A program made the position numbers and the translations under genes. The notes below the pieces were generated by a model that had not been told where the DNA came from, did not search any database, and saw only the letters and a program-made list of their open reading frames with translations. Below, piece after piece: positions 9,705-18,939 of a stretch of DNA of 64,000 bases. Location: contig NZ_JABBPD010000001.1 of assembly GCF_012927445.1 (NCBI RefSeq), forward strand, positions 248,001 through 312,000. Reading direction: 5' to 3'. This stretch comes from Rhodoferax sp. (GTDB lineage: Bacteria; Pseudomonadota; Gammaproteobacteria; Burkholderiales; Burkholderiaceae_C). Positions within the stretch are counted from its first letter, which is position 1. Each line of letters opens with the position of its first letter.

Positions 9705-10850
9705 CTAGGTCAAGGCCGGCACTAACAAAATCTTGTCCAGCGCAACGGCCAATTGCCCCACGGTACGGTCCACGTTGTGCCATTTTTCCAGGCCGAACAA
9801 GCCGACCCGAAAGGTCATGAAGTCGGCCGGTTCGTCACACTGCAGCGGCACACCGGCGGCCGTCTGTAGACCCTCGGCCAGGAACTTGCGGCTGGATTGG
9901 ATTTCGGGGTCGTCCGTGTAGCTGACCACCACCCCCGGCGCCTTGAAGCCAACGGCGGCCACGCTGGCGATGCCCCGGCTCTCGAACAGCACACGCACCT
10001 GGGCACCCAGATCAATTTGTTCGGCGCGTACCTTGCCAAAGCCGTAGGCCTGAGTTTCCTTCATCACCTCGCGCAGGCGCGTCAGCGCATCGGTTGGCAG
10101 GGTGGCGTGGTAGGCATGGCCGCCGTTCTCGTAGGCTTCCATGATCTGCAGCCACTTTTTCAAATCGCAGGCAAAACTGGTGCTGGTGGTGGACTCGATG
10201 GCGAGGCGGGCGCGCTCACTCAGCATCACCATGGCGCAGCACGGCGAACTGCTCCAGCCTTTTTGCGGCGCGCTGACCAGCACGTCCACGCCGGTATCCC
10301 GCATGTTCACCCACATCGCGCCCGAGGCAATGCAGTCCAGCACGAACAGACCGCCCACCGCGTGCACGGCCTCGGCCACGGCGCGCAGGTAGTCATTGGG
10401 CAGGATCATGCCGCTGGCGGTTTCGACATGCGGCGCAAAGACGACATCGGGTTTTTTCTCGCGGATCGCCGCCACCACCTCGGCAATGGGCGCGGGCACC
10501 CAGGGTGCCTGCTTGTCCGTGCCGACCCGCCGGGCCTTCAGTACGGTGGATTCAGCGGCGATATGCCCCATCTCCAGAATCTGCGTCCAGCGGTAGCTGA
10601 ACCAGCCATTGCGCAGGATCAACACCTTTTTGCCACCGGCAAACTGGCGGGCCACCGCTTCCATGCCGAAGGTGCCGCTGCCCGGCACCAGCACGACCGA
10701 CTTGGCGTGGTACACCTCTTTCAGAATGCTGGAGATATCTTTCATCACGCCCTGAAAATTTTTGGACATGTGATTGAGCGCGCGGTCGGTATAGACCACG
10801 GAGAATTCGAGCAAACCATCGGGATCGACATCGGACAGAAGACCGGACAT
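9705..10850 (-). CDS. Class V aminotransferase (alanine/serine-glyoxylate aminotransferase type)
   Basis: A 381-residue PLP enzyme. The ATG at 10850 has a strong Shine-Dalgarno sequence (GGAGA, 7 bases upstream); the frame continues upstream but without homology. Class V signatures are VVLVPGSGTFGMEAVARQF near the N-terminus and the PLP lysine in VSAPQKGWSSSPCCAMVMLS. Family members transfer amino groups from alanine or serine to glyoxylate or pyruvate in glycine/serine and photorespiration-like metabolism. The donor cannot be decided from sequence. It is transcribed convergently with smr, with only seven bases between the stops, and no pathway partner is adjacent. Confidence 0.9.
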   Translation of the reverse strand: MSGLLSDVDPDGLLEFSVVYTDRALNHMSKNFQGVMKDISSILKEVYHAKSVVLVPGSGTFGMEAVARQFAGGKKVLILRNGWFSYRWTQILEMGHIAAESTVLKARRVGTDKQAPWVPAPIAEVVAAIREKKPDVVFAPHVETASGMILPNDYLRAVAEAVHAVGGLFVLDCIASGAMWVNMRDTGVDVLVSAPQKGWSSSPCCAMVMLSERARLAIESTTSTSFACDLKKWLQIMEAYENGGHAYHATLPTDALTRLREVMKETQAYGFGKVRAEQIDLGAQVRVLFESRGIASVAAVGFKAPGVVVSYTDDPEIQSSRKFLAEGLQTAAGVPLQCDEPADFMTFRVGLFGLEKWHNVDRTVGQLAVALDKILLVPALT

Positions 10851-10914
10851 GGGTATCTCCTTTTTCAGTTGAGATCGGCACTGGCCGGACGGCCAGGCAA
10901 TCGGGCTGGCCAGC

Positions 10915-11045
10915 TTAGCATGCGATTTGGCGGCTGAATTTGATACAACGCACGTGCGCAGGGGCAAAGCGCTGGCGCAGCATCGGCACCGAGGCTTCGC
11001 CGCCGAGTCGCTGAAACACGGTGTCAAACGGATGGTTGTTCCGAA
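10915..11045 (-). pseudogene. Possible gene remnant upstream of the aminotransferase
   Basis: On the minus strand an open stretch ends with TAA at 10915 and reads HPFDTVFQRLGGEASV followed by MLRQRFAPAHVRCIKF. It has no plausible start and is bordered upstream by dispersed repeat copy B. The composition looks coding-like, so it may be the tail of a lost gene, but I cannot name the family and chance is possible. Confidence 0.18.
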
Positions 11046-11060
11046 TATTTATAGTAAATC

Positions 11061-11110
11061 GACCTCTAGCCCCCGTATTCATTACGCAATAAGCTATTAA
11101 TTACATAGCA
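11061..11110. repeat. Dispersed short palindromic repeat, copy B (intergenic)
   Basis: This lies just downstream of the FtsX permease gene. It begins CCTCTAGCCCCCGTATTC, nearly identical to copy C at 61761, followed by ACGCAATAAGCTATTAA and the complementary ATAGC arm. It is one of the better-preserved copies of the family. Confidence 0.65.
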
Positions 11111-11112
11111 AA

Positions 11113-13632
11113 CTACTGCGCCGCCCGCCGCAGTGTCTCCACCACCGGGCGGCGCAGCACCTCACGCAAGCCCCACCAGCCCGCCGCCAGCGCCAGCAGC
11201 GCGCCGCTCAGGGAGCCAAACAAAGGCACCCACAGCGAGACCGTCCACTCAAAATCGAACACGTACTTGGCCAGCGCCCAGCCCACCGCCGTGGCCACCA
11301 CGGAGGCCAGAAAGCCGGCGAGCAAGCCGACGCCGATCAGCTCGGCGCGCTGGACGTGGCGCAGCAAGCGGCTCTGCGCCCCGATTGCCCGCATGATGGC
11401 AAACTCGCGGGCCCGCTCTTCCCGCGTCGCCGTCACGGCCGCAAACAGCACCACCAGACCGGCCGCCAGCGTGAAGGCGAACAAAAACTCCACCGCACCG
11501 ATCACCTGGTCCAGCACCCGCTGAATCTGCTTGATGGTGGTGGTCATGTCCACGCTCGTGATGTTGGGAAAACTGCGCACCAGCGCATTGTCAAAACCCG
11601 GGGTCGCCGGTGCCTTGAACGCACTCATAAAGGTGGCCGACACATTCGGCAGCTGGCTCACCGGGTACATGACAAAGAAATTGGCCCGCATCGAGCCCCA
11701 GTCCACCTTGCGCAAGGACGTGACTTTCGACTCGGTTTGCACGCCACCCACATCAAATCGCAGGGAATCGCCCAGCTTGAGATTGAGGGTTTTGGCAATG
11801 CCCTCTTCGACGCTGATGGCGCCCTGCTCTTCCTCGGTCCAGCGGCCCGCCACCACATCATTTTGAGACGGCTTTTGGGCGCTGTTGGAGAGGTTGAACT
11901 CGCGGTCGACCAGCCGCTTGGCCCGGTCGTCCACGTAGTCATCGGGGGTGACCGCCTTGCCATTGACGGCCACCAGCCGCCCGCGAATCATGGGGTACCA
12001 GTCAAACTTGGTGACCCCTCCGTCGCGCAAGGCCTTGACAAACGCCTCGCCCTGTTCCGGCATGACGTTGATGACAAAACGATTCGGCGCATCCGCCGGC
12101 GTGGCCTGGCGCCAGCTGCTGATGAGGTCGGTGCGCAGCAGCACCAGCAGCACCAGCGCCAGCAGGCCCACCGCCAGGGCACTCACCTGCACCACCGCAA
12201 AAGCCGGGCGGGCCGAAATCTGCCGGGTGGCCAACACCAGCCAGCGCGGCGCGGTGCTCTCGTTCACACTCCAGCGCAGCAGCTTGACGGCCAGCCAGCT
12301 CAACACCGCGAACACCAAGGTCGCCGCCGCAAAGCCGCCGACCGCGATCAGGCCCAGCTTGACATCGCTGCTCGCCGCTAGCAGCAAGGTGGCAAAACCG
12401 GCCACGCCCAGCCCCAGCACACCCAGCGAGACGGGTTTAAGGTTGCCGACATCACGGCGAATCACGCGCAGCGGCGGCACCTGGGCCAGCTGCAGCACCG
12501 GCGGCAAGCCAAAGGCCAGCAGCAGGGTCAGCCCCATCCCCAGACCAAACAGAACCGGCCAGAGGCCGGCCGCCGGCAAAGCGGCATCCACCAAACCGGC
12601 CAGCAGCAAGACGAAAACATGGTGCACGGCGTAGCCAAAGACCACCCCCAAGCCGCTGGCCAGCAGGCCGATGACGGTGAACTCGAAGGCATAGCTTGAG
12701 GCGATGGTGCGCTGGCTCAAGCCCAGCACGCGCAGCATGGCGCAGTCATCCAGATGGCTGGCGGCAAAGCCGCGCGCCGCCAGCGCCACCGCCACGGCAC
12801 TCAAGAGCGCCGCCAGCAAGGCAATGAGGTTGAGAAACTTCTCGGCCCGCTCCAGCGTCTGCCCCAATTCGGGACGGCCGTTCTGCAGCGACTCGACCCG
12901 CACACCGCGCACCTGCGAATTTTTGGCTTCGTCCAGCGCCCAGGTCACAAAGTCCTTGACCCGGCGGTCCTCACCCGCCACCGCCATCCGGTAGCTCACG
13001 CGGCTGGCCGGCTGGATCAGTTTGGTGGCCGCCACATCAGCGCGATTGATCATGACACGCGGCGCAAAATTCATGAAACCGGCACCCCGGTCCGGCTCAT
13101 TGACAATGATTTTTGCCACCCGCAGGCTGGCGTCGCCCAGCAGCAAGACATCCCCCATCTGGACGCTGATGCCTTCCAGCAAAGGCGCCTCGACCCAGGC
13201 TTCACCGGGGGCAGGGATGTTCTTGGTCAAGATGTCCGGCGCACCGGGCTGGTTCGTGACTTTGAGGCTGCCGCGCAAGGGGTAACCGGGCTCGACAACC
13301 TTCAGGGCCACCAGCTTGGTGCCGCCGCCCTTGGCGTCGCTGGCGCGGGCCATGGTGGGAAAGCCCAGGGTTTGGACCACGTCCAGGCCCAGTGCGCGGG
13401 CCTTGGCCGCAAACACGGCCGGCGTCGGGTTGTCGCTGGAAATCACGGCGTCGCCGCCGAGCAACTGGCGTGCATCGCGCTGCAAACCGCCTTTCAGCCG
13501 GTCGGCAAAAAAACCCACGGCGGTCAAGGTCGCCACCGCCAGCGTCACGGCAACAATGAGTAAACGCAGCTCACCGGAGCGCAGATCGCGCCACAAAGAA
13601 CGCCAGCCCAAACGCCAAAAAGAAATATTCAT
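11113..13632 (-). CDS. ABC transporter permease, FtsX/MacB type (YbbP-like)
   Basis: A large (839-residue) inner-membrane permease. An N-terminal helix (LLIVAVTLAVATLTAVGFFA) is followed by a periplasmic MacB-like core domain (about 60-240), a block of transmembrane helices about 260-480 with the first FtsX domain, a second periplasmic domain (about 510-690) and a C-terminal FtsX domain with three or four helices ending in LALAAGWWGLREVLRRPVVETLR. This matches COG3127 (YbbP), tentatively linked to lipid or lysophospholipase-associated export. The partner ATPase (YbbA-like) is not adjacent in this window, which is unusual, so the transported molecule is unknown. The ATG at 13632 has a modest Shine-Dalgarno sequence. 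Confidence 0.88.
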   Translation of the reverse strand: MNISFWRLGWRSLWRDLRSGELRLLIVAVTLAVATLTAVGFFADRLKGGLQRDARQLLGGDAVISSDNPTPAVFAAKARALGLDVVQTLGFPTMARASDAKGGGTKLVALKVVEPGYPLRGSLKVTNQPGAPDILTKNIPAPGEAWVEAPLLEGISVQMGDVLLLGDASLRVAKIIVNEPDRGAGFMNFAPRVMINRADVAATKLIQPASRVSYRMAVAGEDRRVKDFVTWALDEAKNSQVRGVRVESLQNGRPELGQTLERAEKFLNLIALLAALLSAVAVALAARGFAASHLDDCAMLRVLGLSQRTIASSYAFEFTVIGLLASGLGVVFGYAVHHVFVLLLAGLVDAALPAAGLWPVLFGLGMGLTLLLAFGLPPVLQLAQVPPLRVIRRDVGNLKPVSLGVLGLGVAGFATLLLAASSDVKLGLIAVGGFAAATLVFAVLSWLAVKLLRWSVNESTAPRWLVLATRQISARPAFAVVQVSALAVGLLALVLLVLLRTDLISSWRQATPADAPNRFVINVMPEQGEAFVKALRDGGVTKFDWYPMIRGRLVAVNGKAVTPDDYVDDRAKRLVDREFNLSNSAQKPSQNDVVAGRWTEEEQGAISVEEGIAKTLNLKLGDSLRFDVGGVQTESKVTSLRKVDWGSMRANFFVMYPVSQLPNVSATFMSAFKAPATPGFDNALVRSFPNITSVDMTTTIKQIQRVLDQVIGAVEFLFAFTLAAGLVVLFAAVTATREERAREFAIMRAIGAQSRLLRHVQRAELIGVGLLAGFLASVVATAVGWALAKYVFDFEWTVSLWVPLFGSLSGALLALAAGWWGLREVLRRPVVETLRRAAQ

Positions 13633-13707
13633 GGCGCTACCTTAGCGCACTCAAAGGCTGGTGGCTGCGCGCAACAGGTTTTACCCTGCAGCAAGGGCCT
13701 GATTAGC

Positions 13708-15000
13708 TCAGTGGTCGTGATGCAGGTACTTGGCCTGCTTTGGCAAACTCAGACTGACCAGGAAGGCCAGCACCATCATGCCCGTGACATACCAATAGAA
13801 CGCCGACTCATGGCCGATGGACTTCAGGCCCAGCGCCACATACTCGGCCGACCCGCCAAAGATCGCGTTGCCCACGGCATAGGAAAGACCGACGCCGAGC
13901 GCCCGCACTTCAGGAGGAAACATTTCGGCTTTCACGATACCGCCGACGGAAGTGTAGAAACTGACGATGGCCAGGGCCAGCATGATCAAGGCACCCGCCG
14001 CGACCGGACTGGCAATGCTTTGCAGGGCCGTCAAAACAGGGACGGTGACCAGCGCGCCCAGTCCGCCGAACAACAGCATGTTTTTACGCCGGCCAATGCG
14101 ATCGGACAGTGCGCCGAACACCGGCTGCATGCACATGTAGAGGAACAAACACACCGTCATGACGAGACTGGCGGTCTTGATCGACATGCCGGCCGAATTC
14201 ACCAGGTACTTTTGCATGTAGGTCGTGAACGTGTAAAAAATCAGCGAACCGCCAGCGGTAAAGCCGAGCACGGTAAAGAACGCTTTTTTATGGTGTTTGA
14301 ATATCGCGGCGACACTGCCCGCCGCTTTATTGCTGCGCGACTCTGCCGTCGTGGTTTCGTGCAAGGTGCGACGGAGCAGCAGGGCCACCACCGCCGTCAC
14401 CGCGCCAATGACAAAAGGAATGCGCCAGCCCCAGGCCTTGAGTTCGACTTCCGTCAGGAACTGCTGCAGGATCACGACCACCAGCACCGCCAGCAGTTGC
14501 CCGCCAATCAGCGTCACATATTGGAACGACGACAAAAATCCGCGTTGCCCGCGCATGGCCACTTCGCTCATGTAGGTGGCCGTCGTGCCGTATTCACCTC
14601 CGACCGACAAGCCCTGAAGCAGTCGCGCCAGGAGCAGCAACACGGGCGCGGCGGCGCCAATGCTGGCATAGGTGGGCAGGCACGCGATCATCAGTGAGCC
14701 CACGCACATCAGCATGACCGAGATCACCATGGAGTTCTTTCGGCCATGCCGGTCGGCGATGCGGCCAAACAACCAGCCGCCAATAGGGCGCATCAGAAAG
14801 CCGGCGGCAAACACCCCGGCGGTATTGAGCAGCTGCGCGGTTGGATCTGATTTCGGAAAAAACGCAGGTGCAAAATAAATGGCGCAAAAGGCGTAGACGT
14901 AAAAGTCGAACCACTCGACCAGATTGCCGGACGATGCGGCAACGATGGCGAAGATGCGTTTGCGCTTTTCTTCAAAGGTATAGGGCAATAAGGCGGTCAT
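13708..15000 (-). CDS. MFS transporter, metabolite:H+ symporter (MHS) family
   Basis: This 430-residue protein has about 12 predicted transmembrane helices and the MHS-family signatures: an N-terminal [20 protein letters not shown], the first-loop [16 protein letters not shown] motif, [17 protein letters not shown], and [14 protein letters not shown] between the halves. The family includes KgtP (2-oxoglutarate), citrate and proline/betaine symporters. The sequence looks closest to the dicarboxylate/2-oxoglutarate group, but the substrate is not proven. A strong Shine-Dalgarno sequence (AGGAGA) precedes the ATG at 15000. Immediately upstream on the same strand lies a DctB/DctR-like two-component pair, so it is probably the transporter that pair controls. 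Confidence 0.9.
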   Translation of the reverse strand: MTALLPYTFEEKRKRIFAIVAASSGNLVEWFDFYVYAFCAIYFAPAFFPKSDPTAQLLNTAGVFAAGFLMRPIGGWLFGRIADRHGRKNSMVISVMLMCVGSLMIACLPTYASIGAAAPVLLLLARLLQGLSVGGEYGTTATYMSEVAMRGQRGFLSSFQYVTLIGGQLLAVLVVVILQQFLTEVELKAWGWRIPFVIGAVTAVVALLLRRTLHETTTAESRSNKAAGSVAAIFKHHKKAFFTVLGFTAGGSLIFYTFTTYMQKYLVNSAGMSIKTASLVMTVCLFLYMCMQPVFGALSDRIGRRKNMLLFGGLGALVTVPVLTALQSIASPVAAGALIMLALAIVSFYTSVGGIVKAEMFPPEVRALGVGLSYAVGNAIFGGSAEYVALGLKSIGHESAFYWYVTGMMVLAFLVSLSLPKQAKYLHHDH

Positions 15001-15156
15001 AGGGGGTCTCCTTTTTTTGGGCTACGCGTCAGCTTGTGTGGCGCGTCTCAGCCTGTAACAGGGATTTTCCCAAGGGGACCGTGTGGCGTCGTCCGTAGCG
15101 TGCCCAGCCTTGTCTGCGTATTTCTACTGAGAAACTACGGCTTGCAAGGGAGCGCT

Positions 15157-15771
15157 TTACAGTTCGTTGTCGCGCAGGAAACGGTCGAGTTCGTTGCTGT
15201 TGGCCACCGCCAGCTTGGCGAAGACATGGGCGCGGTGGGTTTCGACTGTGCGCAGTTCCAGTGGCGCCAAATCGAGGGCAATCCGCTTATTGGGTTTGCC
15301 TTGGGCGACTTCCCGGGCCACCTGCTTCTCGCGGGGCGTCAGTTTGTCCCACCGCGTTTGCGCCTCTTGCTGGCTCCGCTGCCTGAGCGCCAGCTCGGCT
15401 GCTTTCTGCAGCGCCAGCTGAACTGTTTTCAGCAAGTGTTCATCGTTGCAGGGCTTTTCCAGCCAACCAAACGCGCCCTTCTGCACGGCATCCACCGCGA
15501 TGGGGATGTCGCCGTGGCCCGAGAGGAAAAGCACCACCATCGCGCTCTGTCGCGCCCGCAATTGCTCAAAAACCTGCAGCCCGCTCATGCCCGCCATGCG
15601 CAAGTCCAGAATGACGCAGCCGGCGCGTTTTAAATCGGCAGCGGCCAGGAACGCTTCGCCCGAGTCAAAGGTCTGCACCGCATGACCGCGCGACAGCAAC
15701 AACAGTCCGAGGGAGCGACGCACCGCGTCGTCGTCATCGACCACATAAAGATTGAGATGCGTGTGATTCAT
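15157..15771 (-). CDS. Response regulator, FixJ/DctR type with LuxR-family HTH
   Basis: A 204-residue response regulator. The receiver domain occupies about 1-125, with acidic residues VVDDDD near the N-terminus, the phospho-acceptor aspartate in CVILDLRMAGMSG and the conserved lysine in GWLEKPC. The C-terminal LuxR-type helix-turn-helix (about 140-200) begins LTPREKQVAREVAQGKPNKR. It should activate transcription when phosphorylated by the kinase whose gene overlaps its start by four bases. The likely target is the MHS transporter gene 156 bp downstream. The type matches regulators of C4-dicarboxylate uptake such as DctR. Confidence 0.93.
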   Translation of the reverse strand: MNHTHLNLYVVDDDDAVRRSLGLLLLSRGHAVQTFDSGEAFLAAADLKRAGCVILDLRMAGMSGLQVFEQLRARQSAMVVLFLSGHGDIPIAVDAVQKGAFGWLEKPCNDEHLLKTVQLALQKAAELALRQRSQQEAQTRWDKLTPREKQVAREVAQGKPNKRIALDLAPLELRTVETHRAHVFAKLAVANSNELDRFLRDNEL

Positions 15772-17930
15772 GACATGGACTCCAACTGGAGCGTAAAGAT
15801 GACACCGCCGCCTTCACGGTTCTCGAAAGACAGGTGACCCCGATGGCTTTCGACGATGGTGCGGCAAATATTCAAGCCCAGCCCCAAGCCGTCCACCTTG
15901 GTCGTGAAGAAGGGATCGAACAGCTGGTCGGCAATGTCCGCGGCAATGCCCGGCCCACGATCCGCCACTGTAATAAAAACGGCCCCACCCACACAGGTGG
16001 CATCGATCTCCACCACGCGGCTGTCGACAGGGGTGTTCTGCATGGCCTGCAGGCTGTTGAGGACGAGGTTCAGTAACACCTGCTCCAGCAGCACCCGGTC
16101 ACCCGGCACCAGGGGAAGCTGGGCCTGCACATGCGTGATGACACGTGCGTGTTGAACCCGAATTTCAGGCTTGAGCAAGGCCAGAACATTGGCAACCACG
16201 TCATGGATCACGCAGTTTTCAACGCCTTGGGTCCGCTGTCGCACAAAGCTGCGAATTCGTCGCACGATCTCGGCCGTGCGCTGCGCCTGGGCCATGATTT
16301 CTTCAAGACTGTTGACCAGCAAGGTTTGATTTCCCTGGGCCGCAAAGGCTTTCGCCGCACTCGCAAAATTACTGAGTGCCATCAAGGGCTGGTTCAGCTC
16401 GTGGGCCAGCGTCGAGGCCATCTCGCCCAGACTGGCCAGACGCTGGGCGTGCTGCAGTTGCTCGTCGTGCTGGCGCTGCCGTATTTCCGCGCGTTTTTGC
16501 TCGGAGATATCGACCACTGAACTCATCCAGCCGCTTTGCTTGCCCGTGGCGTCAATCAGCGGTGCCGTATAGACCATGGTATGCACGTCATGTCCATCCC
16601 GGTGGCGAACGCGTGACTCGAAACCGGTCAGTGCGGCCTGACCGCTCATCATCGCGTCATTGTCGTGCCAGTGTTTCTCCAGGTCGTCCGGATGCCAGTA
16701 AGGGTAAGGCGGCAGCCGGCCAATCAGTTCATCCGCCCGGTAACCCGTGATTTCGCTCAAGGCCGGATTGACGTAAATGATGTGCCCCTCAAGATCCCGG
16801 GCGCGCATGCCCACCAGCAGCGAATCCTCCATTGCCTTGCGAAAGGCGTGCGCCTCGCCCAGCTCCTGGGTTCGCTCGCGCACCCGCACCTCCAGCTCGC
16901 GGCGGGCATTGCGTTGCTCGGCAAACCTGCGCTCCCGCAACTGCAGGTAAAGCCCGCCCAATATGAGCAGACAGGCACCCAGCCCCCCCAGCATCCAGGT
17001 GCGATTGCGCGCACGCGTGACGGCCACGTAATCGGTCATCACCGTCAAGGTCCAGCCGAGATCGGGCAGGGTCTCGTCGACGGCAAGATATTGACGCGAT
17101 TGGCCGTTGATGCGGGTCCGAATCAGGTAGCCCGGCGGGCCCTCGGTGCGCTCAACAAACCAAGGCACCCGAGGAAAGACTTGTCGGGCGCCATAGACTT
17201 CATGCTGGCGCACCCAGGCCAGATCGTCTTGACTCACCTCTGTCTTGGCCTGGTATAGCCACGGTGCATTGGAGCCCAGGAAAAAAATGCCATGCGCATC
17301 CGACAGCATGATCGGGTCGCGTGCCTTGGCCCACGTTTCCTGAATTTGGCGCAGGCTCACTTTGACGACAACAACGCCGAGAATCACGCCTTGATGTCGC
17401 ACGGGCGCAGAGAGAAACAGGCCCGGCTCACCAGTCGTCTTGCCGACACCGTAAAACTGACCGTTGCGGCCCTGGCGGGCGTCAATAAAGTAAGGACGAT
17501 TGGCGTAAGACTCGCCGACAAAGCCTTTGGGATCATTCCAGTTGCTGGCCGTGAGTGTGGTGCCCTGAAGGTCAATCGCATACAAGGCGTCGGATCCCGC
17601 GCGCCGGTTCACATCCTCCAGGTAACGGTTGGCACGCTGACGCCGTGCGAGGTCCTTGGGACTCGACAAAGCGGCGATCACATCGGGATGCTGCGAGGCC
17701 GTGAACGGCAAGTAGTTGTATTTGGCCGCCTCACCTCGCAAGCCCAAGGCGTGGACTTCTATAGCACGGTTAATCGAGTCAGACTGGAAATCAGCTTCCC
17801 GGTGTGCCGCCCACTGCCCGGCCCAAGCGATCAACAGCACCAGAAACACAATGGCAAAAGCCCAAAATGTCAGCTGACGGACGCTGGGTTTGACCGCGAC
17901 AACAGATGTGTCAAGTAAGGGATCACGCAT
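15768..17930 (-). CDS. Sensor histidine kinase, DctB-like, with PAS domain
   Basis: A 720-residue membrane kinase. A transmembrane helix (about 20-40) precedes a periplasmic double-Cache/PDC sensor of the DctB kind, recognisable by YFIDARQGRNGQFYGVG and GLFLSAPVR (about 140-190). A second transmembrane helix lies at about 320-340, a short coiled coil follows, and then a cytoplasmic PAS domain (about 370-490, with GHIIYVNPALSEITGYRADE). The kinase core has the H-box LAHELNQPL, an N-box NLVLNSLQA and G-boxes DRGPGIA and GLGLGLNICR. Known DctB sensors detect C4-dicarboxylates. The gene overlaps the response-regulator gene by four bases. Confidence 0.93.
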   Translation of the reverse strand: MRDPLLDTSVVAVKPSVRQLTFWAFAIVFLVLLIAWAGQWAAHREADFQSDSINRAIEVHALGLRGEAAKYNYLPFTASQHPDVIAALSSPKDLARRQRANRYLEDVNRRAGSDALYAIDLQGTTLTASNWNDPKGFVGESYANRPYFIDARQGRNGQFYGVGKTTGEPGLFLSAPVRHQGVILGVVVVKVSLRQIQETWAKARDPIMLSDAHGIFFLGSNAPWLYQAKTEVSQDDLAWVRQHEVYGARQVFPRVPWFVERTEGPPGYLIRTRINGQSRQYLAVDETLPDLGWTLTVMTDYVAVTRARNRTWMLGGLGACLLILGGLYLQLRERRFAEQRNARRELEVRVRERTQELGEAHAFRKAMEDSLLVGMRARDLEGHIIYVNPALSEITGYRADELIGRLPPYPYWHPDDLEKHWHDNDAMMSGQAALTGFESRVRHRDGHDVHTMVYTAPLIDATGKQSGWMSSVVDISEQKRAEIRQRQHDEQLQHAQRLASLGEMASTLAHELNQPLMALSNFASAAKAFAAQGNQTLLVNSLEEIMAQAQRTAEIVRRIRSFVRQRTQGVENCVIHDVVANVLALLKPEIRVQHARVITHVQAQLPLVPGDRVLLEQVLLNLVLNSLQAMQNTPVDSRVVEIDATCVGGAVFITVADRGPGIAADIADQLFDPFFTTKVDGLGLGLNICRTIVESHRGHLSFENREGGGVIFTLQLESMS

Positions 17931-18024
17931 GGATTAAGTGGAGACGGGGGCACCGTATTGTGCAGGGTCGGGGACGTGCACCCGGTGGACATCAGCCAGA
18001 TAGGCCATGCAGAAAAACCCGGCG

Positions 18025-18873
18025 TCACGCCGCTACAGGCAGCCTTGTGCCGGCCAGCTCGGGCTGTAACTGCAAACGGTCAGCACCGCTGTAGCAAAGA
18101 AAGCGCTTGTTGGTGGCGCGGCCAATGGTGCACAGCCCCAGGCGCTGCGCCACTTCATGGCCCATCTGGGTGATTCCGCTGCGCGAGACCACAATGGGCA
18201 CCCCCATTTGGGCGGACTTGATCACCATTTCGCTGGTCAACCGTCCGGTTGTATAGAACACTTTGTCATCGCCCGCCATGGCTTGGGAGGCTTGCATCCA
18301 CATCCAGCCGGCAATGGTGTCAATGGCGTTGTGGCGGCCTACGTCTTCCACAAACACTAGCATTTCTTCGCCCTGAAACAAGGCGCAACCATGCACCGAA
18401 CCCGCTGATTTGTAGGTGCTCTCCTGCAGGCGAATGGCGTTGACGATGCCATACAGTTGCGATTGCATCAGGCTGGCCGCGGGCAAGACCAGCTTGTCCA
18501 CGTCCGCCATCAAGTCGCCAAACACACTGCCTTGGCCACAGCCAGTGGTCACCACGCGTTTGGCGGTGCGCGCTTCAATGTCAGAAATACCCTGGCGCGT
18601 TTTGACGGCCGCCGCACCGACCTCCCAGTCCACCGTGATTGACTCGACCTCCTGCACAGACTGCACCAGTCGCTGGTTGCGCAAAAAACCCAGCACCAGC
18701 AATTCAGGATGAGCACCCAAGGTCATCAGCGTGACCAATTCACGCTTATCGACATAAACGGTGAGCGCGCGTTCGGCAGGAATTGAGATCGGCTGCTGCT
18801 CGCCATACTCGTTGACAGCAGCAACTGCGCAGGTCAATGGCGCACGCGCTTGGGTCAGGAAAGGTAGGGACAT
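18025..18873 (-). CDS. fdhD: FdhD sulfurtransferase for formate dehydrogenase
   Basis: A 282-residue FdhD/FdsC-family protein. FdhD binds the Mo-bis-MGD cofactor and passes sulfur (from IscS in E. coli) to it before insertion into formate dehydrogenase. Signatures are the TTGCGQGSVFGD loop (about residues 109-120), GCALFQGEEMLVFVEDVGRHNAID and TTGRLTSEMVIKSAQMGVPI. In E. coli this loop has two cysteines (CxxC); here only one is present, the other position being glycine. The gene is last in the periplasmic fdh cluster and lies behind a terminator-like hairpin at 18893-18924. As no other fdhD is in the window, it may serve the cytoplasmic enzyme as well. Confidence 0.95.
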   Translation of the reverse strand: MSLPFLTQARAPLTCAVAAVNEYGEQQPISIPAERALTVYVDKRELVTLMTLGAHPELLVLGFLRNQRLVQSVQEVESITVDWEVGAAAVKTRQGISDIEARTAKRVVTTGCGQGSVFGDLMADVDKLVLPAASLMQSQLYGIVNAIRLQESTYKSAGSVHGCALFQGEEMLVFVEDVGRHNAIDTIAGWMWMQASQAMAGDDKVFYTTGRLTSEMVIKSAQMGVPIVVSRSGITQMGHEVAQRLGLCTIGRATNKRFLCYSGADRLQLQPELAGTRLPVAA

Positions 18874-18892
18874 GAATGAGAGGCTACAACAA

Positions 18893-18924
18893 AAAAAAGC
18901 CGCCCCCTTGCAGGTCGGCTTTTT
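18893..18924 (-). terminator. Rho-independent terminator-like hairpin between the fdh operon and fdhD
   Basis: Inverted repeat AAAAGCCG ... CGGCTTTT with extra pairing inside; read on the minus strand it is followed by a run of eight T. It sits 16 bases after the stop of the last small fdh-operon gene and about 20 bases before the fdhD start. It would end or attenuate the operon, lowering fdhD expression. Confidence 0.7.
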
Positions 18925-18939
18925 AAAAGGGAGGCGTGG

